Assembly: GCF_903944925.1 (NCBI RefSeq)
Contig: NZ_CAJATU010000098.1
Span: 1 to 64,000 of the forward strand
Direction of reading: 5' to 3'
Length of the DNA stretch: 64,000 nucleotides
DNA from: an uncultured Rhodopila sp.
Lineage (GTDB): Bacteria; Pseudomonadota; Alphaproteobacteria; Acetobacterales; Acetobacteraceae
Shown: positions 42,989-52,463 of the stretch, one piece after another
Layout: each line of letters starts with the position of its first letter
How positions within the stretch are numbered: the first letter of the stretch is position 1
Made by a program: the position numbers and the translations under genes
Notes under the pieces: model-generated
The model's database searches: none
Told to the model about the DNA's origin: nothing
What the model saw: the letters and a program-made list of their open reading frames with translations, nothing else

Positions 42989-43033
42989 GAGACCCCCATG
43001 GGACACCCCCCATGAGACACCCCCATGGGACAC
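42989..43033. repeat. Three tandem 13-14 bp repeats upstream of the ABC-F gene
   Basis: The units GAGACCCCCATGG, GACACCCCCCATGA and GACACCCCCATGG lie head to tail, followed by a partial GACAC. They end 52 bases before the ABC-F start. Function unknown; each carries an ATG. Confidence 0.7.
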
Positions 43034-43085
43034 ATCGTCTCGAACCTGCTTTTCATGCCGGGCCGTCGCGGGCTACATCCGCATC

Positions 43086-44951
43086 ATGTCCCTTTTGGTG
43101 ATTTCCGGCGCCGTCATCCGCATGGGCGGCCGCACGCTGCTGAACGAGGCGGACCTGACCATCGACCCCGGCCGCCGCATCGGCCTGGTCGGGCGTAACG
43201 GCGCGGGCAAATCCACCCTGCTGCGCGCCATCGCCGGCGAACTGGCATTGGACGGCGGCGACATCCGCCTGGCATCCCGCGCGAAGCTGGCGACCGTGCG
43301 GCAGGAGGCGCCGGAGGGTCCGGAATCGCTGATCGACATCGTGCTGCAAGGCGACCCGGAACGGCTGGCGCTGCTGGCGGAGGCGGAAACCGCGGACCCG
43401 CACCGCCTGGCGGAGCTGCATGAGCGGCTGCTGGCCATCGGCGCGGACTCCGCTCCGGCGCGTGCCGCCACCATCCTGGCCGGCCTCGGCTTCGATGAGG
43501 CGGCGCAGGCGCGGCCGGTGCAGGAATTTTCCGGCGGCTGGCGGATGCGCGTGGCGCTGGCGACGGCGCTGTTCGCCAATCCCGACCTGCTGTTGCTCGA
43601 CGAGCCGACGAACCACCTCGACCTGGAAGCGACGATGTGGCTGGAGGGCTGGCTTGCCCGCTTTCCCGGTGCCGCGCTGGTGGTGTCGCATGACCGCGGG
43701 CTGCTGGACCGGGCGGTGGAGGCGATCGCGCACCTGGACAAGGGCAAGATTTCGGTCACCCCCGGCGGCTTCGACGAATTCGTCCGCATCCGCACCGAGC
43801 GCGCCATGCAGCAGACCCGGGCTGCAGAACGGGTGGCGGCGGAGCGGGCGCATATCCAGTCCTTCGTCGACCGGTTCCGCTACAAGGCGTCCAAGGCGCG
43901 GCAGGCGCAGGCGCGCATTAAGGCGCTCGAACGTCTGCCGCAGATCGAATCGGTTATCGAGGATGCGCCGACACGCTTTGCGTTCCCGGAGCCGGCCCGG
44001 ATTGCGCCACCGATACTGGCGCTGGAACGGGTGGATATCGGGTATGGATCGACCACAGTGCTGCGGAACGTCTCGCTGACCGTCGATATGGACGACCGGA
44101 TCGCGCTGCTCGGCGCCAACGGCAACGGCAAGTCCACACTCGCAAAACTGCTCGCGCACCGCCTCGCGCCGCTGTCCGGCGAAGTGCGCCGCGGACCTAA
44201 ACTGAAGGTCGGCTATTTCGCCCAGCACCAGACGGAAGAATTGGTGCTGGAGGAAAACCCGATCGACCACATGGCGCGGGCCTTGCCGAAGGCGACGCCG
44301 CCGAAGCTGCGGGCGCAACTGGCGCGCTTCGGGCTTGACGCCGACAGGGCGGAGACTCCCATCGGGCAGTTGTCGGGCGGCGAGAAGGCGCGGCTGCTGC
44401 TGGCTCTGGCAACGCGCGACGCACCGCAGTTGCTGATCCTGGATGAGCCGACGAACCATCTGGATATCGACGCACGCGATGCGTTGGTAAAGGCGCTGGC
44501 GGATTTCCAGGGCGCCGTCCTTCTGATCACTCACGACCCCAACCTTGTGGAACTGATAGCCGATCGGCTGTGGCTGGTGGGGGACGGGACGGTTAGGCCG
44601 TTCGATGGGGATTTGGACGATTATCGCGCGCTGCTGGTCGAACGCGCTAGGCCGGCCGCCAAGCCCGGGGCCGTGACCCGCAAGGACGATCGGCGGGAGC
44701 GCGCGGAAGCGCGGGCTGCCCTGGCGCCGTTGCGCAAGAAAGCCCAGGCGGCGGAAAAGCTCATCGGCGTGCTGGCGGCGGAGCGTGCCCGGATCGAGGC
44801 GAAGCTGGCCGATCCGGCTTTGTACGCGCCTGGAAGGACGGCGGAGATCACCGCGGCGAATGCGCGGCTGGCGGCGATCGCGAAGGAGGCTCAGGCGGCG
44901 GAGGCGGAGTGGCTGATGGCGGAGGAGGAACTGGAACTGGCGGGGCTGTGA
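43086..44951 (+). CDS. ABC-F family ATPase (Uup/YheS-like)
   Basis: A 621-residue ABC-F protein with two nucleotide-binding domains on one chain: GRNGAGKST, FSGGWRMR, LLLDEPTNHLD in the first, GANGNGKST, LSGGEKAR and LILDEPTNHLD in the second, joined by a basic linker near residues 235-300. There is no membrane domain. A C-terminal coiled coil (DDRRERAEARAALAPLRKKA onward) resembles the Uup/YheS DNA- or ribosome-binding tail. These proteins act on ribosomes or nucleic acids. The ATG at 43086 starts the first domain; upstream in-frame codons cover tandem repeats. Confidence 0.92.
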   Translation: MSLLVISGAVIRMGGRTLLNEADLTIDPGRRIGLVGRNGAGKSTLLRAIAGELALDGGDIRLASRAKLATVRQEAPEGPESLIDIVLQGDPERLALLAEAETADPHRLAELHERLLAIGADSAPARAATILAGLGFDEAAQARPVQEFSGGWRMRVALATALFANPDLLLLDEPTNHLDLEATMWLEGWLARFPGAALVVSHDRGLLDRAVEAIAHLDKGKISVTPGGFDEFVRIRTERAMQQTRAAERVAAERAHIQSFVDRFRYKASKARQAQARIKALERLPQIESVIEDAPTRFAFPEPARIAPPILALERVDIGYGSTTVLRNVSLTVDMDDRIALLGANGNGKSTLAKLLAHRLAPLSGEVRRGPKLKVGYFAQHQTEELVLEENPIDHMARALPKATPPKLRAQLARFGLDADRAETPIGQLSGGEKARLLLALATRDAPQLLILDEPTNHLDIDARDALVKALADFQGAVLLITHDPNLVELIADRLWLVGDGTVRPFDGDLDDYRALLVERARPAAKPGAVTRKDDRRERAEARAALAPLRKKAQAAEKLIGVLAAERARIEAKLADPALYAPGRTAEITAANARLAAIAKEAQAAEAEWLMAEEELELAGL

Positions 44952-44965
44952 GGGCTGGTCTTCCC

Positions 44966-45940
44966 TCACCCCCGCGGCGCCGCCGCGCGGCGCAGCCGAT
45001 CGGCGATGGCGAGGCCGAGACCGAACTCGGGAATCGGCATGACGGCGATCCGGCGCGCGCCAACCCGGGCGCCCTCGGCGTCCAGCCAGCGCAGCCCGTC
45101 GAATAGCCGCGACGCCGCCTCGGCCGTGTTGCCCGCCGCGCTCAACTGGAACTGGCACCGCGCCTCGGGCAGCGGCGGGCCGAACGCCAGCAGCGCCTCA
45201 TCCTCATCCACTGATACCGCGTTCAACCGCACCGGCAGGCCCGGCGCATAGTGCGATGCCAGCAACCCCGGGGATTTCAGGCCCTCGCCGGCAACCGCCG
45301 GCGGCAACCCGCGCTGCACCGGGCCAATGAGAGCTTCCAAAGCCTCGAGCGCAACGCCGCCCGGCCGCAGCAAAACCGGCTGCTCCCCGGTCAGGTCCAG
45401 CACGGTGGATTCCACACCCACTGCGCATGCACCGCTATCCAAAACCGCGGCGATGCGTCCCGACAAGCCATCCAGCACATGCCGCGCCGTGGTCGGGCTG
45501 ACCGCGCCGGACCGATTCGCGGACGGGGCGGCTATCGGCGTGGCTGCCATCCGCAGCAGCGACAAGGCAACCGGATGCCCGGGCACCCGCACCGCCAGCG
45601 TGTCCAGCCCGGCACCGGCGAGCAAAGCCACCGGACAATCCGCACGGCGCGGCAACACCAGTGTCAGCGGCCCCGGCCAGAACGTGCGTGCCACCCGCAC
45701 GGCCCGATCATCCGCCACCACATGGCTAAGCGCCTCATCCGCCTCGGGATAATGCGCGATCAACGGATTGAAGCGCGGGCGGCCCTTGGCCTGAAAGATC
45801 GCCGCAACCGCCGCCGCGTTGGTGGCATCGCCGCCAAGCCCGTAGACTGTCTCGGTGCCGAATGCCACCAACGCTCCGTCGCGCAACAGTTGCGCCGCCC
45901 GTGCCAGGCCATGCTCGTTGGCAGTCAAGACTTCAGTCAT
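44966..45940 (-). CDS. Threonylcarbamoyl-AMP synthase (Sua5/TsaC)
   Basis: A 324-residue Sua5: the YrdC/TsaC domain (LRDGALVAFGTETVYGLGGD, KGRPRFNPLIAH, FWPGPLTLVL, PIAAPSANRSG) followed by the C-terminal Sua5 domain after ~200 (LLRPGGVALE, SPGLLASHYAPGLPVRLN, RRIAVMPI). It makes threonylcarbamoyl-adenylate from Thr, bicarbonate and ATP for tRNA t6A37. Length matches Sua5 rather than short TsaC. It converges on the ABC-F gene (14 bp) and diverges from pepA. Confidence 0.93.
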   Translation of the reverse strand: MTEVLTANEHGLARAAQLLRDGALVAFGTETVYGLGGDATNAAAVAAIFQAKGRPRFNPLIAHYPEADEALSHVVADDRAVRVARTFWPGPLTLVLPRRADCPVALLAGAGLDTLAVRVPGHPVALSLLRMAATPIAAPSANRSGAVSPTTARHVLDGLSGRIAAVLDSGACAVGVESTVLDLTGEQPVLLRPGGVALEALEALIGPVQRGLPPAVAGEGLKSPGLLASHYAPGLPVRLNAVSVDEDEALLAFGPPLPEARCQFQLSAAGNTAEAASRLFDGLRWLDAEGARVGARRIAVMPIPEFGLGLAIADRLRRAAAPRG

Positions 45941-46023
45941 GCCGACGAGCCATTAACGATTCATCGTCACCGTGGCAAAGTAGGATTACGCTCACCGCAG
46001 ATTCGTCCGGAGACACCAACCGC

Positions 46024-47511
46024 ATGCTCGATATCGCCTTCGCCAAGCCGGCGCTGCCAAAGTCCGGCGCGCTCGCACTGCTGGTCTATGAGGGCGAAAA
46101 ACCGTCCGGGCTGTGGCACCAGGCCGACGAGGCAACCGGCGGCGCGATCTCCCGCGCTTTCGAAGTCGCCGAGTTCAAGGGCGCCAAGGGCAAGAGTTGC
46201 GTAATCCTGGCACCCGGCGCCAACCTGACCCGAGTTCTCGCCGTCGGCCTGGGCAAGCCAGCCGAAGTGAACGCCAAGATCTTCGAAGAAGCCGGCGGCG
46301 CCATTGCCACCAACCTGTCGCAGGAACTGTCGGCCACCGTCGCCAACAGCGCGCTCGACGCCACGCAGGCGGCGGATGTCGCCTCAGGCGCCGTGTTGCG
46401 CGCCTACCGGTTCGACCGCTACCGCACCAAGGAAAAGCCGGAGGACCAGCCGAAACTGGCGAAGCTGACCCTGCTGACCACCGAGACCGCCAAGGCGAAG
46501 ACGGCGTGGGAGCGGTCGGAGGCAGCGGTCAACGGGGTTTACCTGACCCGTGACCTGGTCAGCGAGCCGGCCAATGTGCTGCATCCGGCCGAGATGGCGG
46601 AGCGCTGCCGTGCCTTGACCGAGCTTGGGGTAAAGGTGGAAATCTTCGGCCTGAAGGAACTGACCAAGCTCGGCTTCGGCGCCCTGCTCGGCGTTTCGAA
46701 GGGCAGCGCGAATGAGCCGCGCATGGTGGTCATGAGCTGGAGCGGCGCCTCCGGCAACGGGCGCAAGGCGAAGGACAAGCCGGTCGTCTTCGTCGGCAAG
46801 GGCGTCACCTTCGACACCGGCGGCATCAGCATCAAGCCGGCCGCCGGGATGGAGGACATGAAGTGGGACATGGCCGGTGCCGGCACCGTCATCGGCCTGA
46901 TGGCGGCGCTGGCCGGTCGCAAAGCGAAGGTGGATGTCGTCGGCCTCGTCGGCCTGGTCGAGAACATGCCGTCGGGCACCGCCCAACGGCCCGGCGACGT
47001 GGTCACCAGCTACTCGGGGCAGACCATCGAAGTGATCAATACCGATGCCGAGGGGCGGTTGGTACTGGCCGACGTCATCTGGTATGCGCAACAGAAATAC
47101 GATCCGAGGATCATCGTCGACCTGGCGACCTTGACCGGCGCCATCATTATTGGTCTGGGGCACGAATACGGCGGACTGTTCAGTAACGATGACGGGCTGG
47201 CGCAGCGTTTGACCGCGGCGGGACTGGCGACCGGGGAGCGTGTCTGGCGGATGCCGCTGGATGAAGCCTACGACAAGCAGATCAAGTCCGACATCGCCGA
47301 CATGAAGAATGTCGGCGGCCGTCCGGGCGGCTCCATTACCGCTGCCCAGTTCATTCAGCGTTTCGTCAACGGCAAGCCCTGGGCACATCTGGATATCGCC
47401 GGCATGGCGTGGGCCACCAAGGACTCGGCCGTCATTCCGAAGGGTGCTACTGCGTTCGGCGTGCGGCTGCTCGACCGCCTGGTCGCCGACAACTACGAGT
47501 CCCGGGAATGA
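46024..47511 (+). CDS. pepA: Leucyl aminopeptidase
   Basis: A 495-residue M17 aminopeptidase. The C-terminal catalytic domain has VFVGKGVTFDTGGISIKP (metal/catalytic Lys), MKWDMAGAG and NTDAEGRLVLAD (metal ligands and catalytic Arg); the N-terminal domain from residue 1 to ~180 is the regulatory macro-like part. It removes N-terminal residues during peptide turnover and can act in DNA recombination control in some species. The ATG at 46024 starts the family homology. holC follows 22 bp downstream, a pairing conserved in many proteobacteria. Confidence 0.94.
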   Translation: MLDIAFAKPALPKSGALALLVYEGEKPSGLWHQADEATGGAISRAFEVAEFKGAKGKSCVILAPGANLTRVLAVGLGKPAEVNAKIFEEAGGAIATNLSQELSATVANSALDATQAADVASGAVLRAYRFDRYRTKEKPEDQPKLAKLTLLTTETAKAKTAWERSEAAVNGVYLTRDLVSEPANVLHPAEMAERCRALTELGVKVEIFGLKELTKLGFGALLGVSKGSANEPRMVVMSWSGASGNGRKAKDKPVVFVGKGVTFDTGGISIKPAAGMEDMKWDMAGAGTVIGLMAALAGRKAKVDVVGLVGLVENMPSGTAQRPGDVVTSYSGQTIEVINTDAEGRLVLADVIWYAQQKYDPRIIVDLATLTGAIIIGLGHEYGGLFSNDDGLAQRLTAAGLATGERVWRMPLDEAYDKQIKSDIADMKNVGGRPGGSITAAQFIQRFVNGKPWAHLDIAGMAWATKDSAVIPKGATAFGVRLLDRLVADNYESRE

Positions 47512-47533
47512 CCCTGCGTTCTCGCTGCACTGC

Positions 47534-47974
47534 ATGACCGAGATCGGCTTCTACCATCTGACCCGATCGACGTTGGTGCAGGCGCTGCCCCGGCTCTTGA
47601 CCCGCACGCTGGCATCCGGCCAGCGCGCGCTGGTCGTCGGCAAGACCGCGGAAGGGCTGGAAGCACTGAGTGCGGCGCTTTGGGCGCAGCCGGATTGGCT
47701 GCCGCACGGTTCGGCGGCGGACGGTGACGCTGATCTGCAGCCGATTTGGCTCGACGTTGAACCGAAACCACTCAATGGCGCTCGATTCCTGTTCCTGGTG
47801 CAGGAGGCTGAGTCGCCGGGACTGGATCAGTTCGACCGGGTGTTTTCCTTATTCGACGGCAACAGTAAGGCTGCCGTCGAAGCCGCGCGGGAGAAATGGC
47901 GCGCTGCAAAAACCGCCGGCCACAAGCTCACGTATTGGCAACAAACCGAAACCGGCTGGCAAAAGAAAGCCTAG
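47534..47974 (+). CDS. holC: DNA polymerase III chi subunit
   Basis: A 146-residue HolC with the N-terminal MTEIGFYHLTRSTLVQALPR, LLTRTLASGQRALVV and an RFLFLVQEAESPGLDQFDRV segment, typical of chi, which links the clamp loader to SSB. The pepA-holC order is the standard neighbourhood. The frame runs further upstream inside pepA; the ATG at 47534 is where homology begins. The alphaproteobacterial variant ends GWQKKA. Confidence 0.92.
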   Translation: MTEIGFYHLTRSTLVQALPRLLTRTLASGQRALVVGKTAEGLEALSAALWAQPDWLPHGSAADGDADLQPIWLDVEPKPLNGARFLFLVQEAESPGLDQFDRVFSLFDGNSKAAVEAAREKWRAAKTAGHKLTYWQQTETGWQKKA

Positions 47975-48048
47975 GACACAACCGACGGCATCGGAAGGCT
48001 GTCGATCCGCCGCCCGCCGGACCGCGCAGGCAATACAGCCGCATGCGG

Positions 48049-49011
48049 CTATCGGCGCTTTGGCCCGGGCTTCGTGTTCAGCCACCATTTTACCGGCTCC
48101 GGTTCGGTTGCGTCGATCTCCACCGGGTGCTGGCGGCGTGCATTGGCTTCAGCGACTTCCGGTTCCGCAACCGGGCGTCCGCGGCGGGATGGTTCGGGCT
48201 GCGCCGGTTCGAAGCGGGTCTGTTCGGCTGCGACCCGGGTGGCGCGATGCGGCAGGCTGCGTGACGGCCTGGAGGTGTCCTCGGACAGGCTCCTGACCAG
48301 ATGTTCGGCGGAATCGCGGGCCGCTTCGGCCGCTCGCAGGGCTTTCTCGGCGTTCTTCCGCGCCTGACGCTCACTTGCCAACTGATCCTGAAATTCGTTG
48401 GCGGCATCTTCGGCGGACTGCGCGCGATCCTCGGCCTCACGGACGCGGTGCTCCCATCCTTCTGCTTCGGCGCGCAGTACATTGGCTGCATCGCGTTCGC
48501 GGCGGAGGGACTCGAGAGCCTCGTTCTTTGCGAGCTCGGCGTGGCCGATCTTGGTCTGCAGGTCGCGGACCATGGCATAGGCTTCGCTCAATGAGCGTTC
48601 GGCTTTGTCGCGCGCCGCGGTTTCGGCTGCGAGGGCGGCCTCGGTGCGTTGCAGGCGGCTGCTGCTGGGCACGCTGACCGGAGCGGCGATGCGAGCGGCA
48701 GGCATGTCATGCACCGGTTCGCGGCGCAGCACGGTCACGGGTATATCGCCGTCCTGAACGAAACGGCGGCGGTGCAATCCGCCGGTGAAGCCGCCGCCGG
48801 AGCGTCCTTGTTGCTCAGTACGATCCGAATCGGCGCGGTGGCGCGGCGATTCCCCCAACAATCCGAGAGCTCGTCGCATCTGCGACTCGGCTTCGTCATT
48901 CTGACCCGCCTCACCCGCCGGGTTTTGATCGGGTAGCCGGGGCTGCCGGTCTTGTTGAGTTTCTCCAGCCGGGTTATCGAGTCGCAGTTTAAGATTTTCA
49001 GACAATGCCAT
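48049..49011 (-). CDS. Coiled-coil protein of unknown function
   Basis: A 320-residue hydrophilic protein. Residues ~125-245 form a long predicted coiled coil rich in Ala/Glu/Arg heptads (AALAAETAARDKAERSLSEA onward); both ends are low-complexity, and the C-terminus PEPVKWWLNTKPGPKRR has a conserved-looking WW motif. No enzymatic domain. I chose the ATG at 49011 (MALSENLKLRLDN) because the preceding codons have a different composition. There is no signal peptide. It converges on holC; cellular role unknown. Confidence 0.6.
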   Translation of the reverse strand: MALSENLKLRLDNPAGETQQDRQPRLPDQNPAGEAGQNDEAESQMRRALGLLGESPRHRADSDRTEQQGRSGGGFTGGLHRRRFVQDGDIPVTVLRREPVHDMPAARIAAPVSVPSSSRLQRTEAALAAETAARDKAERSLSEAYAMVRDLQTKIGHAELAKNEALESLRRERDAANVLRAEAEGWEHRVREAEDRAQSAEDAANEFQDQLASERQARKNAEKALRAAEAARDSAEHLVRSLSEDTSRPSRSLPHRATRVAAEQTRFEPAQPEPSRRGRPVAEPEVAEANARRQHPVEIDATEPEPVKWWLNTKPGPKRR

Positions 49012-49367
49012 CACCTGGGGATAAAGAGCGCCTGGGCAGTGACAAACGTACTCATCAACGGTCCGTCTGGACCTTTGCATAAGCATTTTCGACACTTGCC
49101 GTCGGCATTCGGGCGGTTGTTCCTTGGACTAAGGCCAGAGGGCGATCCAATGAGTTCGCCCCGTCTTAGCGATCGCGCTGTGATCTGGTTCGCCGCTTAA
49201 TTGTGGCGGACCGCTAGAGTCGCATTACCTAACGTGGTTAACTTATCGGGTGTTGCAAACAATAGCAAGTGATCAACTGCATTAGGCCCTGGCCGGTTCA
49301 AGCCAGACGGATAACCATGGTCACCGGCTGGGCCGGCACACGGTGGTCGTTTGGAAGGACGGATTGA
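49012..49367. other. Intergenic region upstream of the receiver-domain gene
   Basis: AT-richer than its surroundings around 49200-49290, consistent with promoters for the divergent coiled-coil and receiver genes. No coding frame or clear motif was found. Confidence 0.5.
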
Positions 49368-49739
49368 ATGGACAGGGACAATACGAGCATCGTAGCCGTC
49401 ATTGACGATGATAATGATGTCGGCGATGTCCTCGGCGGTCTACTCGAAACGATGGGCTACACCGTGGAAACCTATCGCTCCGGCATGGATTTTTTGTCGC
49501 AAGCCCAAATGGACCGCCTGGCCTGCCTGGTTGTCGACCAGAACATGCCGCAGATGACCGGGCTCGAGATGATCGAGCGGCTGAGTGATCGCGGCGTGAA
49601 CATCCCGGCATTGCTGATCACGGGAGTCCATGATGCCGAGATTGAACGCAAAGCGGCCGCTCTCGGGGTGATGACCGTGCTGGAAAAGCCCATGTCACAT
49701 CATGAATTGTTGCGATTCATCTCGGTGACGGTCGGATGA
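49368..49739 (+). CDS. Stand-alone response-regulator receiver domain
   Basis: A 123-residue CheY-like domain of the FixJ/NtrC type: acidic pair DDD at 13-15, phosphoacceptor Asp57 in VVDQNMP, Thr in LLITG and Lys in LEKPM. There is no output domain, so it probably relays or buffers phosphate in a phosphorelay. No histidine kinase gene is in the window. GGAAGGA precedes the ATG by about 8 bases. Confidence 0.88.
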   Translation: MDRDNTSIVAVIDDDNDVGDVLGGLLETMGYTVETYRSGMDFLSQAQMDRLACLVVDQNMPQMTGLEMIERLSDRGVNIPALLITGVHDAEIERKAAALGVMTVLEKPMSHHELLRFISVTVG

Positions 49740-50156
49740 ATTCGGGTTGCGGGACCGCCGCGGGTTTTTTCGTATTGCGATGATGGAGCGGCGACCGGGC
49801 CGCGGGCATCTTTCCTTTTGATTCACGTAATCATGCGTGGAATTTCCGGTCAGGAACTCCCTGCGCTGCAAAGTATAAAGCCTCCCGGGCGAATTCGCCC
49901 CCGCGGTCGGGTCCGAAACCGGCCCGGACTGACGGAGGAGTTTCCGGCGATGCGGAAGCGGTCGATTTAAAGCCGTCTGGAAGGAGCCACCTTCAGCTAT
50001 CGAATTTAGTCCGGGCAAATCTTGCCCGTGGAGCGCTGTGAGCTGTCGCTTTGACCCGCGCGACGGTTTAGACCGGGCGCCGCGAAGCCGCCGGAGCAAA
50101 GCGCCGGGGTGAGCGTCGCCAGCCGCGAACCGACCCATGGTCAACCACCCCTCCGA
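49740..50156. other. Intergenic region, no gene seen
   Basis: A G/C stretch followed by a run of six T at about 49766-49771 may end the receiver-domain transcript, but no clear stem is visible. The rest holds no supported feature. Confidence 0.45.
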
Positions 50157-50489
50157 TCATCGTCGCGCCAGACGGCGGGCGGTGCGCAACAGAAACTGCC
50201 GGTCTTCCGGATCGCACTCACGATAAAGGCGGAGCAGCGCCAACTCATCGCCTTGCCGCGCTTCCGCCGGTGCCCGCTTGTCGTCGCCGTACATGAGATA
50301 TTCGACCCCGACACCCAGCGCCGCGGCGATGCGTGATAGGTTGCCGGTGATCTGCCCGGTTCGCCCGGTTTCCCACTGCGCGACGGCGCTGCGGGACACG
50401 CCGATGCGCCGGGCGAATTCGTCCTGGGTCAGGCTGCTATCCCGGCGCCTTGCGCGGATGCGTGTGCCGATGTCTGCCGGTGTGCTCAT
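50157..50489 (-). CDS. XRE-family transcriptional regulator
   Basis: A 110-residue protein with an N-terminal Cro/C1 helix-turn-helix (RIRARRRDSSLTQDEFARRI, then GVSRSAVAQWETG) and ALGVGVEYLMYGD after it; the C-terminal half is a helical segment with DPEDRQFLL. Such proteins act as phage- or plasmid-type repressors. It diverges from the small AsnC-like/DUF6362 pair, which it may control. The AT-rich 240 bp between them contains GTTAGTTTAACTGACG-like symmetry near 50495-50510. Confidence 0.82.
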   Translation of the reverse strand: MSTPADIGTRIRARRRDSSLTQDEFARRIGVSRSAVAQWETGRTGQITGNLSRIAAALGVGVEYLMYGDDKRAPAEARQGDELALLRLYRECDPEDRQFLLRTARRLARR

Positions 50490-50730
50490 GGACGTTAGTT
50501 TAACTGACGTATAAAGCGAAGTCCAGGAATTTCGTCAGGTCGGGCGGGTACGAAACCGCCCCTTGCAGCAGGCTCCTCCCCGCTTTCTCTGACGTTTCCG
50601 CGGATGGCGCCATTTGCGCGGTACCAGATAGAGGGAATCTTTCCTGACGCCATGTTATTTTGGTTGACGTTTTGTGTTTGTTCTACTAACTAACGCCTCG
50701 TTCACTTCTTGTTCCCAGTGAGGAGCCGCC

Positions 50731-51021
50731 ATGCCTAGGAAAACAGTCTGGACAGACGGACAGGATACCCAAATCCGCAGGCTTCGCACCGAGGGCGCAA
50801 GCTGGGACGTCATCGCCCTGGCCCTCGGTCTCGCCCGCTGGACCGTCATCGAGCGCGGCCGCGCCATCGGCGTCGAACGCCCGCCCGCAAACGCCGTCGC
50901 CAGGCCCGACGAGTCCGCTCGCGCGCCGTTGCCGGCCGGCCATGCCGACAGTTGGGGCGTCATCAACCGGAACACGACCCTCGAAAGCGTGCCGTTCCAG
51001 TTGCCCGGCGCGATCCGCTGA
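50731..51021 (+). CDS. Small helix-turn-helix protein (AsnC/GcrA-like)
   Basis: A 96-residue protein whose first 45 residues (MPRKTVWTDGQDTQIRRLRT, then GASWDVIALALGLARWTVIE) form a SANT/GcrA- or AsnC-like helix-turn-helix. The rest is low-complexity, ending in SVPFQLPGAIR. AGTGAGGAG precedes the ATG. It is probably a DNA-binding regulator and lies 37 bp before a DUF6362 protein; this pair recurs in phage-like islands of alphaproteobacteria, as far as I recognise it. Confidence 0.65.
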   Translation: MPRKTVWTDGQDTQIRRLRTEGASWDVIALALGLARWTVIERGRAIGVERPPANAVARPDESARAPLPAGHADSWGVINRNTTLESVPFQLPGAIR

Positions 51022-51058
51022 CCGACCCGAAGTCCTTTCACCTATTATGGAGCAGACC

Positions 51059-51550
51059 ATGACGACTGCGCGCGCACCTCAGGCGAACGCGGCACCGGCG
51101 ATGAAGCCGGCAATCCGCCCGGTGATGACCAACGGCTATGCCATCGACGCCGACTTTGTGATCTATCGGCTGGAGGAAGCCGGCGCGACCTTGCTGGCTT
51201 TGCCGGGGACCGGCTGGTCGACCCGGTTACGCAGTTCCTCATTGGAGATCGTGCGCACGGCCCTGGAGTCCTATGGCTGGAGCGAGACCCGGATTCGGCC
51301 GATGGTGCCCGCCGCGGACAAGATCACCCGGATGGACGAAGCCATGAGCTGGATCCCGCTGATTCCGCTCGACCGCTACGTCCTGCGCCGCGTTGTCGGG
51401 GCCCGCAGCCTGGTGCATCCGATAACCGATCGGCATTTATTCCCGTGGCGGCGGCTGGGAACCGCACTCGGGGCGGACCACAAGGCAATCCAGCGCTGGC
51501 ATGCCCAGGGGATTGCGATGATCGTCCAGGCACTGAAGGCGGCGGACTGA
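51059..51550 (+). CDS. DUF6362-family protein
   Basis: A 163-residue protein with the DUF6362 core: RMDEAMSWIPLIPLDRYVLR, RVVGARSLVHP, then RHLFPWRRLGTALGADHKAI and QRWHAQGIAMI. This looks like a C-terminal helix-turn-helix of a phage terminase/repressor type, but no function is established. The ATG at 51059 is preferred because GGAG lies 8 bases upstream. It forms a probable operon with the small HTH gene before it. Confidence 0.75.
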   Translation: MTTARAPQANAAPAMKPAIRPVMTNGYAIDADFVIYRLEEAGATLLALPGTGWSTRLRSSSLEIVRTALESYGWSETRIRPMVPAADKITRMDEAMSWIPLIPLDRYVLRRVVGARSLVHPITDRHLFPWRRLGTALGADHKAIQRWHAQGIAMIVQALKAAD

Positions 51551-51948
51551 CGGTGAGTCCCGAGAGAGGGCCAAACCGACCGGGACATTGCGGATTGGTT
51601 GCGGTCCAATACTACCATTGATGGCGCCGCGGCGGCCGGCATGACGCTTCAATGCCGGTGCGTCCTGTATCGTTGTCTCGGCAGGCCGATGCGACTCGGC
51701 CTTGGTCCCACTCGAACTGCTATCGCATTGGCCTGTCGTGATGCCGCTGTTGTTCCAAAAGGATCGGTCTTCAGGCGGATCGTTATCTCTTCTGCGGATG
51801 GACCGGCGGTCCGTTCGGTAAAGGCAATCCGGCCACGGACTGACTGGCCACTTGCACAATACTGCTACGCTAAACCGATTGTCTTGGTCGGGCTTTGCTC
51901 AAACCCGCAGGTGCCTGCGATCTCCTGCCGCAATCGCGGCCAATACCG
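51551..51948. other. Intergenic region, no gene seen
   Basis: No reading frame has coding character. GC content is lower than in the flanking genes. The region separates the phage-like cluster from the end of the acc operon and may be a former integration boundary; no attachment-site repeat was seen. Confidence 0.45.
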
Positions 51949-52437
51949 TTACGAGGGCGGCTTATGGATCGGGTCCACCCAGAACACCGCCTCCGGCTGC
52001 TCCGCCGGTTCGATATCCAGATTAACCACCACCGCTTCGTTGTCGCTGCGCACCAGCACGCATTCCAAAGTCTCATGCGCGCTGGCATTGATTTCCTGAT
52101 GCGGCACGTAGGGCGGAACGAAAATAAAATCTCCCGCTTCGGCTTCTGCAACGAATTCCAGCCGATGGCCCCAGCGCATGCGGGCTTTGCCGCGCAGCAC
52201 ATAAATCACGCTCTCCAGCGCGCCATGGTGATGCGCGCCGGTCTTCGCGTTCGCATGAATGTTGACCGTGCCGGCCCAGATCTTCTGCGCCCCCACCCTC
52301 GCCGCATTGACTGCCGCGGCGCGGTTCATGCCCGGCGTGTGCGGCGTGTTGGTATCGGGCTGATCGCCCTTGATCACCCGCACGCCGTTGAGCTTCCAGT
52401 CCACCGTGCCCGCTGCCGGCGGCGCGTCGTCGCCCAT
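51949..52437 (-). CDS. Cupin-domain protein
   Basis: A 162-residue single-domain cupin with metal-ligand motifs GAHHHGALESVIYVLRG (residues ~70-86) and FIFVPPYVPHQEINAS. GGAGG lies 7 bases before the ATG. It is the last gene of the aroQ-accB-accC-cupin run, 26 bp after accC. The likely role is small-molecule binding or dioxygenase/isomerase chemistry; the substrate is unknown. Cupins beside acc genes are not a standard arrangement. Confidence 0.8.
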   Translation of the reverse strand: MGDDAPPAAGTVDWKLNGVRVIKGDQPDTNTPHTPGMNRAAAVNAARVGAQKIWAGTVNIHANAKTGAHHHGALESVIYVLRGKARMRWGHRLEFVAEAEAGDFIFVPPYVPHQEINASAHETLECVLVRSDNEAVVVNLDIEPAEQPEAVFWVDPIHKPPS

Positions 52438-52463
52438 GATCTGTCCTCCGTTTTCACGGAGGG

